DNA of 64,000 nucleotides from contig OX344755.2 of NCBI GenBank assembly GCA_947034885.2, positions 4,342,501 to 4,406,500 of the forward strand, given 5' to 3'. The notes under the pieces are model-generated. The model was not told the DNA's origin. It was given only the letters and a program-made list of their open reading frames with translations, and searched no databases. A program made the translations under genes and the position numbers. Below, piece by piece: positions 45,946-58,256 of this stretch. Position 1 is the first letter of the stretch. Every line of letters begins with the position of its first letter. The DNA is from Thuidium tamariscinum (taxonomy: Eukaryota; Streptophyta; Bryopsida; Hypnales; Thuidiaceae).

Positions 45946-46243
45946 AAGGGTTTCCTGTAAGACACAAAATTCGACCCATCTAAAAATTTAAGATGCATTT
46001 CGATTTCACGGAACATAAGTTGGACGAGCCTGGTTTGGTAAAATCCACCATACAAAAAATTGATTTTAAGAAGTGAAGGAAAGACAAATTTTGCCCAATA
46101 GGACTAAGAAAATAACTTACAAACACATGCCCCACATACCTACCTACCTATCCTGCCTAATATAGTCTAACATATGAAGACAGTACTGCTTTATACAACG
46201 CTCCGGCCACCAGAAACCGTCACCTGCAGACATTCAGACACTG

Positions 46244-46621
46244 ATGGTCCCAAATGTCCCAAAACGCATGCCCAATTTTGACCCTCCCTCTTTCAAAATC
46301 TTCTGCTTTCTCACGAAAATTCTACTCCCAACACTACTGTTGCAAGCGAAATATGCGAAAGATAACCACAAACTGGCCCAGAATCTACATTATTACGCAG
46401 CGGCTCTGCTGCTCCTCGGCCCCAGGTGTCTGATTCTGTTGCGCGAATCTCCTGGACTCGGACGGATTGGCCGTGAACTCTGTAGTGTCCAAACCATACT
46501 GCACAAAACATGGCTCAATCCTCAGCACGAATTAAAAGCTTTCTTTCAAAAGCATGAAAGAAAGAAAGCTACGGAGAGAAAAGTCGAGAATCTGCAAAAA
46601 AAGTCTACAGTATGTATGTAA
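46244..46621 (+). other. 125-codon ATG ORF of uncertain reality
   Basis: Starts MVPNVPKRMPNFDPPSF, with a hydrophobic stretch (YYAAALLLLGPRCLILL, residues about 49-65) and a Lys/Glu-rich tail. It converges on the tetraspanin-like gene ending at 46962. No family recognised; it could be chance or part of an unrecognised transcript. Confidence 0.2.
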
Positions 46622-46961
46622 CGGATAAACCCACTCTTTCTCGGATTTGAGCAAATATATCACTTCATTTTTAAAAGAAAGGGCATCTTCTAGATTAGAG
46701 ATTCAAGAATTGCTTTGGATGAGAAGGTATTCGGATGAAACATTGGCTAGAAGTACTCTGTTCATCATCCCCGTTCACACTATGAATGCCAGAGGGGTTC
46801 ATTGTAGTTTGATGTTAACAATGGAATATCAGTCTAACCTCTAAGATCACACCGTTAGTGTTACACTAACTTACCAAAAAATCTCAACATGAGGACCATC
46901 TGATTGTAATGCATATTAACTTAACGCTGAAAACTTTACCAATCTAATGGGAGGTCTTTAA

Positions 46962-49165
46962 TTAGTGACGATGTACCTTTTCACGCATTCGAGTGCTCCA
47001 AGCATCGGTACGAGGAGCCCGAGCTTCTGGAGCCCCTCCGGAACCCGCTGCAGGGTTGGCTTGATTGGCCTGACGGTTGTTTGCAGGCTGGCGGGGAGCT
47101 GACCTCGGTACAATGTAGTCGTCGTCACTGTCATAATTTCTTCGTGAGCTTGACGAGATAGCCCGCAGGACAAAAGCAAAGAACAAACCAAGTACCTGCG
47201 TAGGCATCATCAATATAAGACTATGACTTCAGGCTGGTTCGCAGATGTTGAAAATCTGATATACATTTGATACACTAGAATCATCAGATAATAGGAGAGA
47301 ACAGCTACGATCACGCTGAATACACAACAGCTTATTAGAATAGCAAGAATGTGAATAAACTCTTTACATTAATGAGTATCAGACCGTCTCCAATATTACA
47401 TTGCTAACCATTATATTGCATTGCTAAACATTTGACAGATTCCCCAGTAAGATGTCGCACTTCCATGACGGTCTCTTACGTTCAATGTTGACTTAACATT
47501 AGTCCAAGTAACAAGAATGAGCAAGAAGAGGAGATGCTAACATGGCTTCTACAGGTAATGCTAAAAATATTTGAGATAACAAGTTTCCAAGCCACCTTTC
47601 TGATGTGGATTGGACATTTGAAACCTAAAATGCATCATAAGCAGTCAGAAATGCAATTATGTTAAGCGCATTATCTAACACGTAGTTGCACGGATGAGAT
47701 CAAAATTATAAGCCTGTTATCAGAAGTTTGTTGCTTCAACTTGGGCAATCTAAAGTGGTCCTAAGATTAAATTTTCAAGCAGATAAACCATAAGCATATA
47801 AAAACTCAGAATATAAGAACTCACTTCTAGGAGCACCACCCCTAGGGCAATCCATTTGCAGATGTCAAGATTCTCCACTACAAATTTTTGAACTTTGTCC
47901 AACTCGCCAGTGGGATCCTCTGGTACATCCTGCAGTTAGCAGTAGTAACGTCAGAACTGTGACAACGGATATCAGGCGTAAATTGATGAAGGATAATCCA
48001 ATAAACAAAGTTGGGAAAAGACTCCACCTCCCGCCAATGCCGGTCAAAAAATAGAAGCCCAGCCACTGCGAATTGTGCCAATATCAGCACAACTTGAAGC
48101 ACACTGTACTGTACTTTTCATTAAGAAAAATAATAAAACTGTAGGAATGTTGTCAATGCAATTACCCTTGTGAGAACCTAATCCACAGGTACGTTTAAAA
48201 TCATTTTGGTACCATACGTCCGCAGAACTTCAAAAACTTAAAATGACCAAGAGGGAAAAAACATCTTTTCCTAGACTGGTGTCTTAGAATCCAAAACGTT
48301 CAATGTAGGATACGCATGCGAGACAGAAGCTGTTGCTCAACTCAGCGGCAACATGGCCTGTCAAAGAGACAAAGCATGTGATTGCCCCAGTACCGAAGAA
48401 TGCATAGATGAACCTGCACCCATCACTCACCTAGTGAGCAAACAACTCTGATTACTTGATTCATAACAACCATAGACCCAGAAAGGATCCGCAAATTCAC
48501 CCCTAACTACCAAAAATGGCCACTTCCATATCAATAAGAGTTGAGGTAAAGCATATAGAAGCTTAAAGAAACGTAGCAAAATGAACCAAGAGAAAGAGGA
48601 AGTGAAGTCATACATTTTTGAAACAAAAGAAACACGTAACAAAATTTTCAATAATCGACTGTTAGCTTCTAAAATGCACTATACAATATAAGCGACTGCT
48701 AGCTTCCAAAATGCACTTCTATATTAAGCTCAAGTACACAAATGACCAAAAGTGTCAACTTCCATATTGACATTATCAACGGAAGGTGATATGGAAATTG
48801 GACACTCAGAGGTTAGTTTCTTAACAAGAACTCTACACACAAAAGCACATCACTCATCATGATAAACCAAGCACATGATCAAATACCAGAAAAGACGGAA
48901 TTACGCACCATGGATCAGGAACATCTGACAATTTCAAGCTCTCTTTCAACAAGGGTCTTGCGAGCTGCTCCACAAGCACTCCCTCGCCAAGCAGACCATT
49001 TAAGTCCCCACTTGATACCAGGGCAGCTCCTTCACCGTGATGATGGTTCACAGAAATCCATTCCTTGTACATCCATAGAGAGTAGACGATCATGTACGCC
49101 CCAACCAAGGTCAGCAAGAAGTTGATCAGTTTCAGGATACATTGGAGGAATCCCTGGCAAGACAT
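46962..49165 (-). CDS. TOM2A: TOM2A-like tetraspanin family membrane protein, five exons, 258 aa
   Basis: Exons: 48909-49165, 48314-48413, 48028-48108, 47825-47929, 46962-47195; all GT-AG with consistent phases (2, 0, 0, 0). Four membrane segments are visible: about 7-29 (ILKLINFLLTLVGAYMIVYS), 86-105 (FIYAFFGTGAITCFVSL), 121-140 (VLQVVLILAQFAVAGLLFF) and 174-195 (IALGVVLLEVLGLFFAFVL). Cys-rich start MSCQGFLQC, GHVAAEL, DRHW, DVPEDPTGELDKV and ENLDICKW match plant TOBAMOVIRUS MULTIPLICATION PROTEIN 2A-like tetraspanins (about 280 aa in Arabidopsis), as does the C-terminal DAWSTRMREK. Family members sit in the tonoplast or endomembranes; Arabidopsis TOM2A interacts with TOM1 and supports tobamovirus replication, while its normal job is less clear. 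The gene looks intact. Confidence 0.9.
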
Positions 49166-50740
49166 GTTGCCTGGCTACCACAACCCGTTTGCACAAAAAG
49201 TCCACGCTTTCATGTGAGACTGCGGTTTCCTTCTTGTGCTCCCTAAATCTGCATCACTAAAGAACGAGTTAACCACTCAGAATCTCACAATAAATACACG
49301 CATCTCATATTCAAACAAGCCCCTCACCATTCCTGAGTAGCACACCGCTCGCACAAAATATCTCAAACTCTAAAATAGCGAAGAACTAGCCCACTTGTGA
49401 AGCGATTCATTCATGCATACAATCACTCACACGAGTCCACAGGCAAATTTGTCAGCAAAGAACCGGATGAAAAGAAAAGAAGAATTCTAGTGCGAGCCGA
49501 CACCAGCCTTTGCAAACATGACCGGGGCTCAAGCTCGTCCACCAAAAAAAATAGAAATTCATTTACATTGATTCCACAGACGCTGTCTCAAGAATGCCAC
49601 ACAAAACCTCGGATTTAAGGATTTTCCAACTCTTAAAGATCGACCAAATTTCAAACAACACAAACGCTCTTGTTTCGAGCTTAATCCCAAACCCTTGACC
49701 TACACATGATAATTCGCTCCAAGCTTGTGCACTTCGAGCAACCTAAAACTTCAAACAGCGATCCCAAACCACGGCGAAAAAACCACATTCGAAACCCTAC
49801 CCCCTTAAAATGATCCCTATATCATACTGCTCCAACCCGAGGCGACTGATTCTGTCCGTCCACTATCCAGAACCTTCCACTCACATTGCACTTCCACACT
49901 CTCGGATCCATCCGATACCCTAACAAACCTCGAATTACACTCGAAGCTCCACCCAAACAACCTCATCAACACCTCCAATCACATCCAAATCTCACCAAAT
50001 CTCAAAACTCTCCAAAATCTCACTCCAAAATCAAACACCAGGCACACAATCGATTATCACAAACCTGTGCAACGAGGTCGGTGATAGTCACATCCGCAAT
50101 ACCCAGACCTCGAGCTTGCGACACTCCATATGGAGTCGTGCGCTCGAAGTGATTGCGTGAGGCGAGCAAAAAGTACAAAGTCGCGAACGAAAGAATGGGT
50201 TTAACGAAGGGTTTAGGGTTCCAGTCAGCTTCTCCTTGTTAATAGGGATGCCTGGCTCCTCCGCCCCGGCGGGAGCTTCAAGTTTGGCAACAAACGGGGA
50301 CGACTGGCGGAGTGGCGGAGATGTAGAACAGAACGGGAAGAAGGGTGTGGAGGTGTTGGCTCGGACGGAGAGACGGGGAAAGGGGTTTGCGCGGAGTTAT
50401 GAGCTCCTAGTTGGGATTTTACCGGGGTTAGTGTGCGGAGGGCAGGGTTTGAACTGGGGTTAAGTTAACTTACTTAGGATCTTGCCTTGGTTAACTGGGT
50501 GTCACGTGGCAGGGGGTCTGGACAGCCAGTTGGTGGCCGGGGAATGCAGCCCATGCCTACTTGGAACCAGATTAGCGGGTGAGTGTCAGAGCTCCAGATT
50601 TGTGCTGCAAGGGGGAAGAGGACAGGGAATATTGCACTGACACCGTTTGAAATCGAGGCATCCCCAGTGCGACCGGTAAATTGGCCTTCTCACTGTACTT
50701 TTGACTTTTGAACGGTATATAATCATTTGTTGTTTTTCTC
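49166..50740. other. 5' region of the tetraspanin-like gene
   Basis: Likely 5' UTR and promoter. It holds a 14-bp perfect palindrome ACTCCATATGGAGT at 50123-50136 and a GC-rich patch at 50240-50450. No second gene supported. Confidence 0.4.
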
Positions 50741-50813
50741 ATAAGAGGTTTTTTCGGGGTATGAAGAGACTGTTTCAGAATTAAAAAATATTAGAAAAAT
50801 ATTAAAATATTAA

Positions 50814-50847
<34 letters not shown>

Positions 50848-51006
50848 TGAAAAAATGAAAATTTTTAATAAAAAAATATTTTTTTAATTTAATAAAATAT
50901 TATTATGTGATGTGGCAGACATCAGATCTGCTGTTGGGATTGTTTTCAGCGAGTTCCCACAGTTCGGGAACTCACAGTCTCCCAACATGGTGAGAAAACC
51001 TCTTAT
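50741..51006. mobile_element. MITE-like element with (C)ATAAGAGGTTTT inverted ends
   Basis: The left end ATAAGAGGTTTTTTC is mirrored by GAGAAAACCTCTTAT at the right. The 266-bp interior is very AT-rich, with an expanded AAT microsatellite (about 50814-50844) and a GAGTTCCC..GGGAACTC hairpin near the right. It shares the CATNAGAG start with elements at 2.5 and 62.45 kb. No clear target duplication. Confidence 0.6.
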
Positions 51007-51649
51007 GCGTGTTCAGATTCCAAGTTCTAAGGTAACAGCATCCATAAGCGTCAATCTAAGGAGTCTGAAGACACAAAATAAATTAGAAAAGATTGACAAT
51101 AATATCATTATAGAAGCCAAGAAGATACCAAAAATAGTGATGGCCCAACTAAAGTGTCATTCACAAGCATAAATTAGGAATATTTTTATAAAGTCCATAA
51201 TCATCTAAAATGACTATTTGCCAATAGCATGATCTATATTAGACTGAAACTGACACATTTGTAGTATTTAAGTGATTCCAAACTAGCCGATTGTGGTTAC
51301 TTCAATAGTTTCAAAAGGCAGTTAAACTCGTCATAAAGTATGTAGCAATACCAAGCAAGGGGTATTGCCAACCGTCCATTGTTGTACACTTCTACCGTTG
51401 GTGTGCACTAAAATTGATGTCATCAATATTGTAATCCATGTGGTAAGAGATGAAGAAGCGTATCTAAAGGGGTCCAAAATAAATTAACGCGAAGCCAACG
51501 GCATGAAGATATCACCCTCCAATCTGTTGCCAAACAAAGTGGCCCTTGTTGTCACTTCGATTGCCCCACGAGCGTAATTTGAATTTATTCACCTTGATGT
51601 TGGATGTCTGGGTCGCCATTGAAGGGGCTTCCATCGTCTAGTCAGTCGT

Positions 51650-53400
51650 GAGGGTTGCCTCCACTTGCATTACAGTGCTTGTAGGGAGCCATCTTTGATT
51701 TTTTTTGCACTTGTTCATTGGCCTTACGGACCTTCTCCTATTCTTGTTCTGCCTTCTTCTGTTCTTGTTGGAATTATCGAAGTAGCTATTGCGCTTGCTC
51801 TAGCTTTTTCTCTTTTGCACATTGAGCTTTTCGGGCCTCCACTACTTACTTCCGTTCTTCCCATTCTCGCTACACCTCTTCTCTTCTAGTTGCTTTAGCT
51901 TCCATAGCATCAATGTAGTCGTTAGAGGTCATTAAGATTGACTTCGAATAATCCACTATAGGCTCTATAGATTGCACTTGCTTATGTCTTGATTGGAAGA
52001 ATTGTGATAATGGGAAAAGGTTTGTGATAGTGGACGCCAAGCCAGATTTGTCATTTGAAGAGGTATTCTAGTCAGAGGAAAAGCTAGACTCGTTGTCATC
52101 TAGAGGCACAATGTATTAGATGTTTTAGTTTTTGTTGTTGCTATCTCTGTTGTTCCATGAGGCTTGTCCTACTCTTCATCACTACCATCATCATATTAGG
52201 CCTTATAGCAAGTATTGGGTTATACTAAGGTGTCCATGGTAGTTGGTTGTAAGGGCCAAATCCTAGTGGTTGAAAAGCCTTTTACAATCTTATTAATTAT
52301 AAGTGTCCTGCTCAAGCCCAAAGACATCGATTGTGCAAGTTCTTCTTTTCAAATAGGCTTGCCTTTGTTTCTGATTGTCCGTTGATCTTTATATGTACAA
52401 AATGCTATTTTTGAAGGGTTTGAAAATGCTAACATCTAAGGGTTGCAACCTATGGCTTGTGTGATTAGGTAATGTGATGATGTCTACATCATCTATGCTT
52501 ACTTTCTTCACCACCTCTAGTATTACATGTGAACCATGACCATCTAAAATTAGTAAATATCTCTATTCAAGTGACAATCCATAGCAACTTTGGACTTTGG
52601 AAATGAAATGAGTGATCTATGCCAAGAATAGAAAAGTTATCGTGCATCCATTCTTCTGCACAACAAAAGTAGTTGTTGGCTTGCATTTCAAAACGTAGTT
52701 CTTGATTGACCGTTTTGCTTTAAAAATATAGAAGTTTGGAATGGACTCACTTGTTGTATTGACACATGAGAGGACTGTGAGATGCTCCCTATTGTTTGGT
52801 ACTATGGCATGGATTGATCTAGTGCCACGACAAGCGAAAACAAAAGTTGCACCTCCACTTCTGCCAACTTGTATGCCTAATTCGTCAACATTCCAAATGT
52901 GAGAAGGAAGATAGTGTTGTCTATTGTAAGCTTGCTTTAGATTATAATAAGATGAGGCTCTATTGGATTCAGTTCCTATGCAGACCCACCTCCAATATTT
53001 GTGCAATCTATAGTGTGAATTCAGAATGGTGATGATGAAACCAATGCATCCACCCATGTCCTAGAATGCCATTTGTGAAGGACATCTATTCATCCTGTAT
53101 AATCTCAATAACCTTGCTACGAAGTTCAAGGATAGAAATTGGATGAGATACATTCTGCATTTGCATAATCCAGTCAACAAAGAGCGTTTCTTTTTGCAAT
53201 GCAAGAACTCCTTGTCTTCATTTCTTCCTTTGTGTTGTTCTTCCATAAATATAAACTCGCAGTAATGAAGTAGAGATGTTGTAAGTTCTGGCCACTATAA
53301 CCATTTTATTGGCAACTTTAAATGCCACTACTGTAAGGGCCAATTGTTCATCCATCCATGTCTTTATATGTTTGTAACCACATTGTTGGCACTTAGGATT
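51650..53400 (-). pseudogene. Decayed pogo/Tigger-type DDE transposase
   Basis: Plain DNA-transposon remnant, read on the minus strand. A Psq-like helix-turn-helix lies near 53358-53220 (VARTYNISTSLLRVYIYGR). A CENP-B-like DNA-binding stretch follows at about 53200-53070 (LFVDWIMQMQNVSHPISILE). The DDE_1 catalytic core has its first Asp in WNVDELGIQ (about 52890), PNNREHLTVLSCVNTTSESI, the second in LLILDGHGSH (about 52535), and the third in LPNHTSHRLQPLDV (about 52430). A Lys/Glu-rich tail runs to about 51650. The longest open part is 53057-52617; the rest is broken by several stops and frame changes, so it is not active. Terminal repeats were not found. Confidence 0.75.
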
Positions 53401-53896
53401 CAGTAAAATACCTATCTGTACTTGATGCCTTGTCCGCATTTTTATATTGATTATCGTATGTCCACCTTCTTCTCTGTTATTGCTTATTAGTAGTCCTCTA
53501 CTATTGTTGGCAACATCAGTAGTGTTTAGTTCTCTCGCTCCAATGATGTGGCCTCCTACGGTGACAGTTGCTGATGTCTCACTTACGTACACGCAACTCA
53601 CCTACTATGCCTACAACTACGTACTTTTGGGAGTTTCTCCTTCCAGGTCAACATCTACCCTTTTGCCTACTTTCCAACCTCTAAAACCGGATGCTGCCGG
53701 GAGCCTCGATGATGATCTAATCAACTGTGTCATGTTGTGGTTGTATTCTGCAACTTCCATTTTGTTTGGGCCTGCTTACTAAGTCCATGGTCCATTTCCT
53801 ACACTTCTGTAACTTTGTAGTTCAGATATCTATGCTTTTGGAAATTATTCTATGGTGTGCATGTACTAGTACAGCTCCATGACAAATCTCTGTTTA

Positions 53897-54098
53897 AGCT
53901 AATCCTTCATTTCGGTAATGTAGCTTACTCACATATTACTGCTTAATTGTATATAACTCGATCTAGAGCTAATCCTTCACTTTACTAATTTAGCTTACTA
54001 ACGCATTCCTATTTAATCGTGTATAATTGTATCGCTAATCATCCACTTCAATAATTCAACTTACTCACACACTCTTGCTTAATCATGTATATTGCTCA
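53897..54098 (+). repeat. Three-copy ~68-bp tandem repeat
   Basis: Units start at 53897, 53967 and 54034 with AGCTAATCCTTCA(C/T)TT / GCTAATCATCCACTT, then (T/C)AACTTACT or TAGCTTACT, and CTTAAT(T/C)(G/A)TGTATA. Confidence 0.75.
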
Positions 54099-57000
54099 AT
54101 ATGATTACATGTTTTTGTAGAGGCAGTCTATATGAGTTCACTTACACATTCTATTCTAGTGATCACATCTACTGCGGCCACTCTTGGTTTACATTAATGG
54201 TGGAATATACACATAGTATAGCCATGACATGTCCTATATATAAATCTATTGATGTCCCAGCCATTGGAGACAGTTTCTAGAACTGACATTAATAAACCAT
54301 TTGCTAACATGTATTGTACCCTATAACAAAGCCCCATCCACGTGTTACTATTCTTTCCTTAAAAAATTGGTTCACTGAATCCAATATTTCATGGTGCATA
54401 TTCCGAAGGCACTGGCCCTTTCATCTAAGAGTGTTTTTTCTATGACAACCAATTTTTACAACATGACAATCATGGGACTGTGAACTACGATAATGGGTTG
54501 GAATATAGGTGATGCCAATGGGGACAATCACACTTACGGATGCAACTACCTTATATGCTTTGTTCAACCACTATGCTCGGATCCCTCCATATTTTCACCT
54601 TTTGGGGGAGAGTATGTAGGGACTTTAAGTCTACAATGTTGCTTTACAGTGCCAAAAACCCTCCATCGTGAGTTGTTGTAAGAAATACTTATTGTTTTTG
54701 ATTCAAATTGATTCAATGAGTCTTGCAACTTTTGGAATAATTTTTTTCTAAATAAAATAAAATATGAATAATTTGAAGAGTAAGGAAAATATTGTATCTC
54801 TTCTAAAATTTAGATTAAGAGAATTTAATTCTAGAAGTTATGCACAAAAAGAATACAATGAAAATAGATACTTTGATGTTTGATTTTTTTTAAATAATAA
54901 AAATTCAAATAAAATAAAATAAAATAATTAATTTTTTCTAACTTAAAGATGTTCTTCCTCATCCATTTTTGTCTTTGAGAAAATTAAATTGTGTTCTCTA
55001 CACTTATACAAAGGTAGTGTACTTTGAACACATGTAGAAGTTGGACAATTTATTATTTTTAGAAAATCTCTTCTTGGACTTGTATAACTTTAGTAGAAGT
55101 CTTTGTATAAATTTTTTGAACTTGGATCAAAAATAGGACTACAAACCCCCAAAATGGCTAAGATAGACATCCATTCAGGGGGTGCTCAAAAATAGTAAAA
55201 TAATTTCAAAAAAATTCAAAAAATTTCATAATATCTAGAACTATTACATGTACCTTTATTTTCATTTTTGTATGAAATGGACAAACAAAAAAAAATTTAT
55301 GAGTAAAAAACCACATGTCCAAGGCTAAAGGAACAAAATATAGGACAAGTGTTTCTTGAAATCACCCTTGTATATAATTAGAACTTGAAATTTGAATCAT
55401 TGGAAGTGCAAGTGACTTGGCCTTCTAACTCTACTTTTAACTTTTCAATGATATATGACTAGAACTTGAAATTTGTACCTTTCAAGGTATTGGTAAATTG
55501 GTCCTTTAAGTGTATTTGTTGACTTTTGAACAATATATAATTAGAACTTGAAATTTGTATCATTGGAAGCACATCCAAAATAACTTTGAGAAGACATAAA
55601 CAAATTCAAAATTAGACATGAGACAAGTACTTCAAAAGCAAGGTAAAAATCAAAACTTATAGAGATCTTGGCGAATCATGGTTACTAAAGCAAAATTTGG
55701 CCATTAGATAAAATAGTTAATCAACATTGGTGGATCCCTTTTGCTCCCCCCTAAATGAAGAGACCCCTAGTATTAGCACATAGTGTAGCCAATTGTTGTG
55801 AATGAGTGTCAAATTGTGAGGTAACAATTTATACTCAGTTTTAGCATTGTACTTTTGACTTTGGGAACTAGGCCAACTATTAATTTTCTTCCTATTAGTA
55901 TGTAACTTCAATGTGCCAATAGTATCATTTCAATTTAAACAAAACTTCCTGCTAGGTATCAACAAAAGAATTATCCATCTTCTAAACAAGGAGTTAGCTT
56001 TTTTAATAATGTAAATTGATACTCTAAATGTAGCCAAATATCAAGTGTCAATGGCTAAATTACTTTACTTTGGAATTACTTATCCAATGTTTAAATTTGA
56101 TTTTTTGTACCTTCTCAAAGTTCTTTTAGATGCATATTGAATAATACAAATTTAAAACTCTAATAATAGACCATTTAAAAGTTAGAAAATTAATTAGAGG
56201 GCCAATATACCATTAGGATTGAAGATGCTCTAAGGAAAGTACATCCAAAATCAATAAACTGAAAGCATCATCAATGGAGGGCAATAAATGAATTAGCATA
56301 AAAAAATTTGGTGTATGGCACTTCAAATTTGAAAACACATCAATTCAACATAGCTTCTAGACAACATTTTTATTCCACTCTACAAAAAATTTGATGGAGA
56401 TAGTCTTTCCAATAAAATTTTACTAAAAATTTTACTTAGAGGTTATTACTTAAGAGACTATACTACTATGACTATATTTAAAACACACCTTTCTCTTGTA
56501 GTGAATTGCTCAATTCTTGCATATACATTGATGACACTACAAAAAATTGACATTAGATTGTAGAGTTTTACATTTAGATACATCAAATATAAAATAACAA
56601 TTTGTAGCATTTATTAGAATTGCACTACAATGATTGGATTGAGATATATTTATTTTAGGAATAATGTACTATTAATCTATTATGACAAAACTTCATTACA
56701 TTAAAAACATAGACCGTTTATTGGTTCTATATTGAAGATGGGAAGCTTTGCATTGATAGAAATTGTATATAAGGTAAAGTATATTTGAATTCAAGAGCCA
56801 TTATTTGTAGCTCAAAACTACAAGGACAAGATCTAAACATCAATAAAGAAGATATACAATTGTAATTAGGATGAGGGCAATCAAGTCTTCTAGTTATAAA
56901 AAAAACACAAGTTAAATAAGAATCCAAGTGCACTTTGTAGTAATTATAGTAGGTACCTCCAAAAGTGCTAGGTGTCTAAAATTGCCACCTAAAAGAAGCC

Positions 57001-58125
57001 TTGAAAGTGTTTTCATTTATAGTAGAAGTTGTCGATGACTCTCTCTATGTGATCTCAGACATGCATGAGTGCTTTGAAGACATATGTAGAGCTTTGAAGC
57101 TTATTACAAAAGACACCTTTAGTTCTAACAAGCATATTGGTCACCACATGTTGTATAGGCCACAAAGCTTTTTTTAATTTCTCTTGAATTTTTTGAGTGG
57201 TTTCTACTTTCTTCTTTGTTGCTTCTACATGCTTTTGTGAGTGACTTCTTCATTGCCAATGGTCCTTCTCATTGCAACCTACAAGTGCATTCAATCACTC
57301 TACCCCTACTATAGTGTCAAATTTTGAAGAATAAAAAAAATTTAGTGCAATTCCCTTCAGCTTGTGAAATTCTCTTTCATCTCTTCAATTCCATATTCAC
57401 CACTAAACCGTGAAAATATCCACAATCCAATTCTTGGCACTTTTGGGTGCACCCACCTTAAACTAGGAGCTAAATGAAGGGTGGTATTTCATGACTTCTA
57501 GGATCATTCTAAAATTGCAATGCCCAACTCTACAAATTGAAGCATCTTCATTTTCTTTCTACAAGTAGTAAAAATTTAATCTGTAGGTTCAATAAATATT
57601 GGCTTAGTAATCCATATTCAATTCAGGTGAACCAATAACTAACTAAAGATTTCAAACTAGCACTCCTCTTTCTTATTTCACAATTAATCAACAATATTTG
57701 TGTACAATGCTGTTTCATAGCCATGCTATCTTTGATGACTGTCCAAGGCATCGTGAAAGAAAGGAATCCTCTCCTGCAATTGACTTCTTCATTGTGCAAG
57801 AAAGAAACAAGAAATTCTCAATCTTTCATGCCATTCCTCTAACAAAGATTTGCTTTAAAGCAGATGATATAGAGTTCCTGCTAGTATAAAATCTGGTATG
57901 TTCTCATAAATTTTGAACTGCAAGGTAGAGAGTACAAAGACATAAATTATATGAAGATTGCGCACGGAGCTTGTTGCAATTACGTGAATTATAAGAGCAT
58001 AAGATTACTCTGGTCAGCTCACACCGAATTCCAAACTCCAAAAGGAATGTACAGATCAATGCCTCAGTGCTTAGAACAAGCGCTCATACTGGTGATGCAT
58101 TGCCATTTGGCAAAACCAATGAATT
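54099..58125. other. AT-rich spacer, no gene seen
   Basis: About 4 kb without a supportable gene. Isolated CACTACAA-type ends occur near 56490-56502 and 56536, but no matching partner gives a defined element. Confidence 0.45.
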
Positions 58126-58256
58126 AAAATTACACGAGACCAAAAAAAGAAAGGAAAAATAGGAAGGGGAATAAAGGTGCAAACCTAGTGTTACAGATGG
58201 CCAATTCGCCACGAGGGAAGTCAGTAGTAAGTTCTAGTCCTGCACACAAGCATCTG

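Noticed and set aside
56490-56560. CACTA-type MITE near CACTACAA motifs
   Set aside because: No matching inverted partner or target duplication could be paired.
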